Below, piece by piece: positions 1 to 5,387 of a stretch of DNA of 15,602 bases (the stretch's first letter is position 1; each line of letters starts with the position of its first letter). The stretch spans positions 1 to 15,602 of the forward strand of contig CAZGWE010000019.1 in the NCBI GenBank assembly GCA_964529405.1, written 5' to 3'. Both the position numbers and the translations under genes were made by a program. The notes under the pieces are model-generated. The model was given only the letters and a program-made list of their open reading frames with translations, was not told where the DNA came from and searched no databases. The stretch comes from CAZGWE01 sp964529405 (GTDB lineage: Bacteria; Patescibacteriota; UBA1384; XYA2-FULL-43-10; 1-14-0-10-43-13).

Positions 1-568
1 GGCGCGGGGCGATCAGGCGCTCCTTGGGGCGGACAATCCCGAGAGCCGAGCCGGCCAGCACCGCGGCGGAGGGCTCTACCAGGCCCTTCAGGGTGGGCGT
101 CTCGCCGCCGCCCCAGGCGGCGCGCGACAGGTTGCAGGCGTGCTGGAAGCCGCGCACCAGGTCGGCTACGCGCTGCGTGTCGGCAAACTAGTCCGATGCG
201 CCCACGGCCAGGTGCATGGCGATGGAAAGCGGCATGGCGCCCACAGTGATCAGGTCGTTGACGATCATCGCCACCGTGTCCTGCCCGATGTGGTCGTAGA
301 AGGTGCGCCCGGTGAGGCGGTACATGGCGTCGGCAACGGCGCTCTTGGTGCCCAGGCCCTCCTCGACGTGGGCCAGGTAGGCGTCCGGCGTCTCGATCAG
401 ATAGGCGCTCTCGCCCCTGCTCCACTTCACTTCTCTCGCTCCGAGATGCTCGGGATTACCTGACGTCATTTTCGAAGCCGCTTGGCACTCCCGCTTGAAC
501 GGATCCATCAGGCCATAATCGACTCCACTGGCCGCGTAAGACATCGGGACTTCTTCCCTTTCGCTCAT
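1..568 (-). pseudogene. purM: PurM/AIR synthase-like protein, N-terminal part, in-frame amber stop, runs off left edge
   Basis: The reading frame starts at ATG 568, eight bases or so after a GGGGAGG ribosome binding site (574-582), and encodes an N-terminal AIR synthase-related fold. Visible motifs are YAASGVDYGLMDPFK near the start, EEGLGTK (equivalent to PurM DGVGTK), and VAMIVNDLITVGAMP (equivalent to VAMCVNDLVVQGAEP of E. coli PurM). A TAG at 188-190 stops it after 126 residues. The same frame then stays open to base 1 for 62 more codons and continues the family pattern with FADTQRVADLVRGF, GGGETPTLKG and VLAGSALGIVRPKERLI. One codon is therefore interrupted with no frameshift. PurM converts FGAM to AIR in purine synthesis; this could also be a PurM-like paralogue of unknown substrate. 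G+C is clearly higher than in the genes to the right. Because neighbouring genes use TAG as their normal stop, I treat this as a nonsense mutation or base-call error rather than recoding. Confidence 0.75.
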
Positions 569-626
569 AGCAAACCTCCCCTTTACGCCGAAGGCAAGTT
601 TTTGAGCAGACTTGCCGATCGAAATC

Positions 627-654
627 ACTATAACAGAACAAAATGCAAAATCAA
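627..654 (-). promoter_or_regulatory. Candidate sigma70 promoter for the PurM-like gene
   Basis: On the minus strand a TTGATT -35 (654-649) is followed after 16 bp by a TATAGT -10 (632-627). Transcription would begin near 620, giving a leader of about 50 nt before the ATG at 568. The region is AT-rich, unlike the gene it serves. This is a sequence match only. Confidence 0.45.
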
Positions 655-663
655 TAATAGAAT

Positions 664-693
664 TTTCACCACATCTGGAGTGAAATAGATGTG
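664..693. promoter_or_regulatory. Two overlapping palindromes upstream of the PurM-like promoter
   Basis: TTTCAC (664-669) and GTGAAA (680-685) form half-sites 10 bp apart, and CACATCT (670-676) and AGATGTG (687-693) form a second interleaved pair. They lie just upstream of the -35 at 649-654. They could be an operator or alternative hairpins; no known regulator is assigned. In the 569-891 spacer I see otherwise only the promoter and the hairpin at 821-840. Confidence 0.3.
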
Positions 694-820
694 CACCCTT
701 GGGATATTTTTGCTTTTTACGCTTAAAAATGATTCAGGAAAGCCCGTTCGACAAAGGGGCGCGAATCTGGTAAAGTGTGCTTGGAACTAATTACTATTTG
801 TGGATTTCCGCCGGAGTTTA

Positions 821-840
821 CCCCGTACTGAGTTACGGGG
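821..840. other. 7-bp hairpin in the spacer upstream of ychF
   Basis: CCCCGTA (821-827) and TACGGGG (834-840) are perfect complements around a 6-nt loop. No T-run follows on either strand, so it is not a convincing intrinsic terminator. It sits about 50 bp before the ychF start and could be a leader structure or a short palindromic repeat. Confidence 0.35.
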
Positions 841-891
841 CGGGAATGACAAGCAAAAAATTAAGTATATCTTGCTAGACTAGGGAATTTT

Positions 892-1968
892 ATGTCTCTT
901 CAAATCGGTATCGTTGGCCTTCCAAACGTGGGCAAGTCGACCTTATTCAACGCACTGATCAAGGGCGCAAAGGCAGAGGCGGCTAATTATCCCTTCTGCA
1001 CTATTGAGCCTAATGTTGGCGTGGTTGAGGTGCCCGATGAACGGCTAAAACCGCTGGCCGACGTTTCTAAATCAGCTAAAACCATTCCGGCTGCTATTGA
1101 ATTTGTTGATATCGCCGGCCTGGTCCGTGGAGCAAGCAAGGGCGAAGGTTTGGGTAATCAATTTTTAGCCCACATCAGGGAATGCGACGCCATTGCGATG
1201 GTCGTGCGCTTTTTTGAAGATCCGAACATTATTCATACCGAGAATAAGATCGATCCGATCGAAGATATTAAAACCATCGAAACAGAGTTGCAGTTGGCCG
1301 ACATTTCAACCGTTGAGAAACGATTATATTCCGTCGAAAAGGAGTTGAAAGCCGGCACTAAGGAATCAAAGTTGATACACTCCGGTTTGCAAAAGATTAA
1401 GGATGTATTATACGCCGGCAATAACGCCCGAGAAGTAAAGCTTGACGAACCTGAGACAGAAGCAATGAAAGGTTTGGCTCTGCTAACGATGAAACCGATA
1501 CTCTATATCGCGAATGTTTCGGAGGATCAGCTAGTCAGCAAGACAGCAAATCAGCAAGACAGCAAGTATGATTTCGTTCCGATTAGTGCCAAAATCGAGT
1601 CTGAATTGAATGAATTATCAGACGAAGAAAAGACGGAATACCTCGAGGAGCTCGGCATGAAGGAAACCGGACTTAATACTCTCATTAAAAAAGCGTATGA
1701 GCTACTAGGACTAATCACTTACTTCACCTCCGGCGAGAAAGAAACTCGCGCTTGGACTATTCCAAATGGCGCCGCTGCACCCGAGGCAGCCGGGGTCATC
1801 CATACCGATTTTGCCAAAGGTTTTATTGCTGCCGAAATCATCCCCTGGCAGGATCTCTACGCCCAGGAAGGATGGAACAACGCCCGCGCCAAAGGATTAA
1901 TAAGAACCGAGGGAAAAACCTACATTTTCCAAGACGGCGACGTGGCAGTTTTCAGATTTAATGTCTAA
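892..1968 (+). CDS. ychF: Redox-regulated ATPase/GTPase YchF (OLA1 family)
   Basis: Cytosolic Obg-related P-loop NTPase that binds ribosomes; the family prefers ATP and acts in translation and stress responses. The 358 residues match the usual family length of about 363. The G1 loop GLPNVGKST is at residues 9-17, the switch I NYPFCTIEPNVG at 32-43, and the G3 DIAG at 73-76. A helical coiled-coil insertion lies around 130-170. IANVSED stands at the nucleotide-specificity position, where YchF proteins deviate from NKxD. A TGS domain closes the protein from about 276 (YFTSGEKETRAWTI) to the terminal VAVFRFNV. The ATG follows an AGGGA ribosome binding site. It appears monocistronic: a 140-180 bp spacer and a separate promoter precede rpsF. 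A 16-bp tandem duplication sits in the loop around codons 215-225. Confidence 0.97.
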   Translation: MSLQIGIVGLPNVGKSTLFNALIKGAKAEAANYPFCTIEPNVGVVEVPDERLKPLADVSKSAKTIPAAIEFVDIAGLVRGASKGEGLGNQFLAHIRECDAIAMVVRFFEDPNIIHTENKIDPIEDIKTIETELQLADISTVEKRLYSVEKELKAGTKESKLIHSGLQKIKDVLYAGNNAREVKLDEPETEAMKGLALLTMKPILYIANVSEDQLVSKTANQQDSKYDFVPISAKIESELNELSDEEKTEYLEELGMKETGLNTLIKKAYELLGLITYFTSGEKETRAWTIPNGAAAPEAAGVIHTDFAKGFIAAEIIPWQDLYAQEGWNNARAKGLIRTEGKTYIFQDGDVAVFRFNV

Positions 1969-2032
1969 GACACAAATTAGCCTGAAACAGGCACGCAAAT
2001 TGACGCGAATTCGACAAATGTTGCAATCTGCG

Positions 2033-2060
2033 TTAGTTTGTGATACTATCACATTATAAT
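2033..2060 (+). promoter_or_regulatory. rpsF operon promoter with palindromic operator candidate
   Basis: A consensus -10 TATAAT lies at 2055-2060, with a TTAGTT -35 candidate at 2033-2038 and a 16-bp spacer. The spacer contains the perfect 15-bp palindrome TGTGATACTATCACA (2039-2053), placed where a bound repressor would block polymerase. Half-sites resemble CRP/FNR boxes but with a 5-bp rather than 6-bp gap. Transcription would start near 2067. Confidence 0.5.
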
Positions 2061-2073
2061 TTTAATTAACTTT

Positions 2074-2126
2074 CCCCGCCCAAGGCGGGGTCGGGAGTCC
2101 GATCTAAGTTGGACACGCGTGCCCGA
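2074..2126 (+). promoter_or_regulatory. Structured rpsF mRNA leader, possible S6:S18 autoregulatory element
   Basis: Downstream of the promoter are two hairpins. The first is CCCCGCC (2074-2080) pairing GGCGGGG (2084-2090) around a CAA loop. The second has an outer stem TCGGG (2091-2095)/CCCGA (2122-2126) and an inner stem GTCC (2097-2100)/GGAC (2111-2114), with a strongly asymmetric internal loop of 1 nt versus 7 nt. A CCG trinucleotide sits at 2099-2101. S6:S18 is known to repress its own mRNA in other bacteria through a CCG-containing leader structure. The resemblance here is by eye only. Confidence 0.4.
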
Positions 2127-2144
2127 GCCAGAAAGGAAAACTCA

Positions 2145-2828
2145 ATGAGACAGTACGAACTGACTTATCTTATTTCTGACGATGTTAAAGAGTCAGAATT
2201 AAATAAGGTTACCGGCAAAATCGGCGGTTTTATCAGCGATTTGGAGGGCCGAATTCTTAAAGAAGAGATCTGGAAAAGACGAAAATTGGCCTATCCGATC
2301 AAAAAGCAAGAATTCGCCGTTTATGTTACACTAAATTTTGAGGTTCCGGCCGACAAGATGCTGGAGTTCGAACGCGATTTGCGGCTTCTTCCCTCCGTTT
2401 TGCGCCACATTACCATTGTCAAAGACTACGGCGAAGAAAAGCTGACTTTAACGGCCGAGGAAATCGCCGGTACGGAAGATATTGAGGAGGCCATCGGCGG
2501 CGAGCAATCATTCGAGGCTGTCGAGGGCGAAACAGAAGAGAGCCGAGACCTGATGGCAGTGAGAAAAACCGAAGAGCTGGAAGAAAACCAAACCGAGGAA
2601 CCAGAAAACAAAAAAATCGAAAAATGGGCCGGAGATGAAGTCGAAGTCAAAGAAGAGAAAGTAAAAGAAGTAATCAAAGAAGAAGCAAAAGAAAAACCCC
2701 AGCCAAAGGCTGATCAGCCTTTGGCTGGAAAAAAGAAAAAAACCAAACCGGCAGGGCCGGAAAGCGAGGCGGATCGTCTGGCCAAGCTTGACAAAGAACT
2801 GGACGAATTGCTAAAGGATGACCTTTAA
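2145..2828 (+). CDS. rpsF: Small ribosomal subunit protein S6 with long charged C-terminal tail
   Basis: Binds 16S rRNA in the central domain of the 30S subunit as a heterodimer with S18. I chose ATG 2145 (MRQYELTYLISDD) because AAAGGA precedes it by about 7 nt and residue 1 then matches the S6 family; an upstream in-frame TTG at 2109 would fall inside the leader hairpin. Residues 1 to about 95 form the S6 ferredoxin-like fold (KRRKLAYPIKKQEFAVYVTLNFEV, broken here as seen around residues 43-66). The remaining 130 residues are a low-complexity Glu/Lys extension, making the protein 227 aa against a usual 95-130 aa. The tail ends in a predicted helix, ADRLAKLDKELDELLKDDL. A 30-bp perfect palindrome lies within the tail. 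First gene of the rpsF-ssb-rpsR cluster. Confidence 0.95.
   Translation: MRQYELTYLISDDVKESELNKVTGKIGGFISDLEGRILKEEIWKRRKLAYPIKKQEFAVYVTLNFEVPADKMLEFERDLRLLPSVLRHITIVKDYGEEKLTLTAEEIAGTEDIEEAIGGEQSFEAVEGETEESRDLMAVRKTEELEENQTEEPENKKIEKWAGDEVEVKEEKVKEVIKEEAKEKPQPKADQPLAGKKKKTKPAGPESEADRLAKLDKELDELLKDDL
2699..2728. repeat. Perfect 30-bp palindrome inside the rpsF tail
   Basis: Bases 2699-2728 read identically on both strands, centred on TGATCA; each arm is CCAGCCAAAGGCTGA. It encodes about residues 185-195 of S6 (PKADQPLAG). A-rich rather than T-rich sequence follows, so it is not a terminator on the coding strand. It may be a small palindromic element inserted in frame. Confidence 0.8.
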
Positions 2829-2836
2829 TTAGTCCG

Positions 2837-2908
2837 TAAAGTTCATCAAGCTTCTAAAGTTCATAAAGTAACCTTATCAACCTTGCAAACCTTAAGAACT
2901 TTATAAAC
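2837..2908. repeat. Imperfect inverted-repeat spacer element upstream of ssb
   Basis: The rpsF-ssb spacer contains degenerate copies of TAAAGTTCAT in the left half and their inverted form in the right half, ending GAACTTTATAAAC. The left half aligns closely with the groES-groEL spacer read in the sense direction: both contain GTTCAT-n-AAG-n-TT-n-TAAAGTTCATAAA. The two halves could pair into one long imperfect stem. Confidence 0.6.
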
Positions 2909-2924
2909 TATTTTGGGGGTTAAC

Positions 2925-3374
2925 ATGTTAAGTTTAAATCGAGCGCAAATTTTAGGAAATTTGACCAGGGATGCCGAGATGCGATATACACCCAACGGCC
3001 AGGCCGTGACCGGTTTTGGCGTTGCCACTAACAGAAAATGGAAGGGCCGCGACGGTGCGCCTGACGGCGAGGCGGTTGAGTTCCATGATGTTGTCGTCTG
3101 GGGCAAACAGGCCGAAGCAGTCACGCCAATGCTCAAAAAAGGCGGCCCGGTCTTCGTCGAGGGCAGATTGCAAACAAGGTCGTGGGAGGGCCAAGACGGG
3201 GTCAAACGCTATAAAACCGAAATTGTGGCCGATAGCGTCATCGTCCTCTCCAGCCGAGGCGGCGCCGGATACAATCAACCAGCCAACGATTCCAATCCGG
3301 TTGATAAAATTGCCGAGGAAAGCAAGCCCGCCGGCAGCGAAGATGAAATTAATATAGACGAAATACCCTTTTAG
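2925..3374 (+). CDS. ssb: Single-stranded DNA-binding protein
   Basis: Coats single-stranded DNA during replication, repair and recombination, usually as a tetramer. Residues 1 to about 105 form the OB fold, beginning LNRAQILGNLTRDAEMRY and including the typical VEFHDVVVWGKQAE strand and the GPVFVEGRLQTRSW segment. A short hydrophilic linker leads to the acidic tip EINIDEIPF, whose final Pro-Phe is the docking site for partner proteins. ATG 2925 follows a GGGGG ribosome binding site by 5-6 nt; an upstream TTG at 2913 would add only four unconserved residues. At 149 aa the length is ordinary. Its place between rpsF and rpsR is a common bacterial arrangement, and the inverted-repeat spacer lies directly upstream. 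Confidence 0.96.
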   Translation: MLSLNRAQILGNLTRDAEMRYTPNGQAVTGFGVATNRKWKGRDGAPDGEAVEFHDVVVWGKQAEAVTPMLKKGGPVFVEGRLQTRSWEGQDGVKRYKTEIVADSVIVLSSRGGAGYNQPANDSNPVDKIAEESKPAGSEDEINIDEIPF

Positions 3375-3525
3375 ACTAATTGAAGTCTAAAAGGAAGTTT
3401 CAAAACACAAGATACAACCACCAAACAATATCCGGATGCAAATCAATAAATGTTTGAAATTTGATTATTGAGATTTATTTGGAATTTGTTTCTTGGCTAT
3501 TGGTTATTGCACCTGAAAGGAGCCT
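3375..3525. other. AT-rich ssb-rpsR spacer with imperfect inverted repeats
   Basis: No gene is seen. Between about 3438 and 3492 AAATCAATAAAT-like and ATTTGATTATTGAGATTTATTT-like segments are roughly complementary, followed by TTTGGAATTTG. This resembles low-complexity spacer repeats seen in Patescibacteria (recollection, not checked). The rpsR ribosome binding site GAAAGGAG ends the spacer. Confidence 0.35.
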
Positions 3526-3762
3526 ATGGCTTACCAAAAACGTGAAACAAATTATGTCAGAAACAAAAAGTGTCTCTTTTGCAAGGCTAAGGTCAAAGAT
3601 ATTGATTACAAAGACACCGCTTCTTTGAGCCGCCATTTAAACCGCTGGAACCAGATTGAATCGGCCGGCAGAAGCGGCAACTGCGCCAAGCACCAGAGAG
3701 CGCTCGGCACGGCCATCAAACGGGCCAGGTTTTTAGCATTGCTGCCTTATACAATTAAATAA
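3526..3762 (+). CDS. rpsR: Small ribosomal subunit protein S18, zinc-ligand form
   Basis: Partner of S6 in the platform of the 30S subunit. The 78 residues contain the family core YKDTASLSRHLNRWNQIES followed by GNCAKHQRALGTAIKRARFLALLPY. Cys16, Cys19, Cys53 and His56 form a CxxC...CxxH set, the signature of the zinc-binding (C+) version of S18, whereas many bacteria carry a version lacking these cysteines. The ATG is well placed after a GAAAGGAG ribosome binding site. It is the last gene of the cluster, giving the organism both halves of the S6:S18 dimer under one promoter. Confidence 0.97.
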   Translation: MAYQKRETNYVRNKKCLFCKAKVKDIDYKDTASLSRHLNRWNQIESAGRSGNCAKHQRALGTAIKRARFLALLPYTIK

Positions 3763-4015
3763 TTGTTCAATTAACAAATTCACGAGTTAAAGGATTGTCC
3801 GTATAGTATCAACTTTTCTTTGGTGGTGGACGATTGAAGATAGATATTGAAGTTAGAAAGTAGAAGGCTGGATTTCGTCTATCTTCTATATTCCCAACCT
3901 CAAGATTCCTCTGGCCTCGACTGTCTATCATCAGTTATAAGTTGTTAAATTAATGGTACTCTCTGACCTATTTTAACTCGTTAATACGTTGAAAAATAAA
4001 TTGGATGGCGAAAGT
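3763..4015. other. rpsR-efp spacer with a wide inverted repeat
   Basis: No gene is seen in this 253-bp spacer. GAAGATAGA (3836-3844) and TCTATCTTC (3878-3886) are perfect 9-bp complements separated by 33 bp of AAG/TAG-rich sequence. No clear terminator for the ribosomal cluster is visible; TTGTT-CAATT-AACAA at about 3765-3779 is only a weak AT stem. Confidence 0.35.
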
Positions 4016-4576
4016 ATGCTTTCAATTACCGATCTAAAAACCGGCGCCAGGTTGGCATACGAGGGTGAACCCTACGTTGTTTTGTCGTACTCCCACTCCA
4101 AGATGGGGCGGGGCGGGGCCGTCGTTAAGACAAAATTGAAGAATCTAAAGACTGGTAGGGTCATTGATAAAACTTTCCAGGGCGCGGACAAAGTTGAGGA
4201 GGCCGACATGGCCAAGAGAAAAGCGACTTACCTCTACTCCGACGAGCAATCGGCTTACTTTATGGATAACGAAAACTATGACCAGTTCGAAATTCCGCTT
4301 AGCAAAGTCAGCGGCGGCAGGAACTATCTGGTAGAAAATTCGCCTGTTGATATCCTCTACTTCCAAAACGAACCGATCAACCTTGAACTGCCAATCAAGA
4401 TGCCGTTCGCGGTAGTCTCTGCGCCTCCAGGCGTCAGGGGCAACAGTGCCGGTACCGTAACCAAAAAGGTGGCCATTGAAACCGGCGCCCAAATTGACGC
4501 TCCACTTTTTATTAAAGAAGGTGATAAAATAGTTGTTGATACGCGCGACGGTTCTTATGTCGAACGTGCCAACTAA
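4016..4576 (+). CDS. efp: Elongation factor P, arginine at the tip position
   Basis: Binds between the P and E sites of stalled ribosomes and promotes peptide bond formation at polyproline stretches. The 186 residues match the family length (188 in E. coli) with three beta-barrel domains: KOW-like from residue 1, a middle domain around 65-125, and a C-terminal OB domain ending VDTRDGSYVERAN. I chose ATG 4016 (MLSITDLKTGARL) over the upstream TTG 3989 because it matches the family start and has GGATGG upstream. The loop SKMGRGGAVVKTKLKNL aligns with KPGKGQAFARVKLRNL of E. coli, placing Arg32 where E. coli has the modified Lys34. Arginine at this site is typical of EF-P modified by EarP rhamnosylation, but no modification gene is in this window. 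It stands alone or co-transcribed with the PRC-barrel gene 68 bp downstream. Confidence 0.96.
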   Translation: MLSITDLKTGARLAYEGEPYVVLSYSHSKMGRGGAVVKTKLKNLKTGRVIDKTFQGADKVEEADMAKRKATYLYSDEQSAYFMDNENYDQFEIPLSKVSGGRNYLVENSPVDILYFQNEPINLELPIKMPFAVVSAPPGVRGNSAGTVTKKVAIETGAQIDAPLFIKEGDKIVVDTRDGSYVERAN

Positions 4577-4644
4577 CATAAATTGCTATTTTTCCAGTTG
4601 AACTAGCCGGCAAGCCGGTCATTTATCAACACGGCAATCATCCG

Positions 4645-5163
4645 ATGATTATCCCCTACTCAAAAATCGCCAACGCCAAAGTGTTGGCCCTTAGGACTCA
4701 AACCGTTCTCGGCGAGGTGGCTGATTTGGTTATTAAAAAAAATGATTTATCGCTCTATGGTCTAATTTTAAAGAAACCGTCCCTTGGTGTTTTTGCCAAA
4801 CCCAAAGCCATTGCCAGCCTTGATATCATCGAGATTGGCAATGGCCTAGTCCTGGTTAACGACAGCGAAAGCATTATCGAACTGGTCGAGGCAATCCGGA
4901 TTAAAAAAGCTTTAGAAGAGGGTTTTTGCGGTATCGAACAAAAAGTTGTGTCTAAATCCGGCAAACGCCTGGGTAAGGTTTACGATTATCTGGTCGAAAG
5001 CCCCGACTATCGTATCATTAAATTTTATGTCAAAGGGACGCTAACCGAGCGTATTATCCCATCCTCGGCCGTCATTAAGATGGAGGGCAAAAAAATAATT
5101 GTCCAGGACGATTTTGAGCCGGTCAAGCCCGGAGTCCGGGCCATAGAAGCAGAGATGGCCTAG
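4645..5163 (+). CDS. Two-domain PRC-barrel protein
   Basis: The 172 residues show two successive PRC-barrel-like segments. Residues 1 to about 85 begin MIIPYSKIANAKVLALRTQ and contain VLGEVADLVIKKNDLSLYGL. Residues about 92-165 contain EQKVVSKSGKRLGKVYDYLVESPDYRIIKFYV and end in VIKMEGKKIIVQDD. PRC barrels occur in RimM and in photosynthetic reaction centre H subunits and usually mediate protein or RNA contacts; the specific role here is unknown. There is no signal peptide or membrane segment. The ribosome binding site is weak; the frame is open back to 4582 but without a usual start codon, so ATG 4645 is taken. It follows efp by 68 bp and is followed by a strong terminator, so the two could share a transcript. 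Confidence 0.8.
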   Translation: MIIPYSKIANAKVLALRTQTVLGEVADLVIKKNDLSLYGLILKKPSLGVFAKPKAIASLDIIEIGNGLVLVNDSESIIELVEAIRIKKALEEGFCGIEQKVVSKSGKRLGKVYDYLVESPDYRIIKFYVKGTLTERIIPSSAVIKMEGKKIIVQDDFEPVKPGVRAIEAEMA

Positions 5164-5307
5164 GACCAAAACCAAAAAACAAGAGTTCTGGTGTTATCAT
5201 CCTGAACGATCTGCCAACCGGCGGAGAAGTGAAGCACTCAATTATTGCTCGTGCCTGGGGTAAAATCGAAGGGAGTCCGGCAAAGCGATTAAAATAGGTT
5301 TTGGGTT

Positions 5308-5343
5308 TTAAAAAGAGGCATGGTTGTTCAAGCCTCTTTTTAA
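5308..5343. terminator. Bidirectional intrinsic terminator between the PRC-barrel gene and groEL
   Basis: TTAAAAAGAGGC (5308-5319) pairs perfectly with GCCTCTTTTTAA (5332-5343) around a 12-nt loop. Each strand ends its stem in a T-run, fitting the convergent genes on either side. The preceding 5164-5307 stretch has no gene; its TTATCATCCTGAACG segment resembles decayed dispersed repeats. Confidence 0.85.
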
Positions 5344-5387
5344 TTTGCTTATATCTGCGTGGTGGCAGATTAGCATTAATCAACCTT

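Noticed and set aside
188..190. Reassignment of TAG to an amino acid in this genome
   Set aside because: ssb, the PRC-barrel gene, groS and the nucleotidyltransferase gene all end at TAG at the expected family or plausible length.
140..463. Plus-strand open frame of 107 codons in the left end
   Set aside because: It lies antisense to the PurM-like frame, which has family motifs, a promoter and a ribosome binding site; high G+C creates such shadows.
2837..2908. Possible CRISPR-like array from repeated TAAAGTTCAT units
   Set aside because: Units are 9-10 nt, degenerate, and without regular spacers; an imperfect inverted repeat explains them better.
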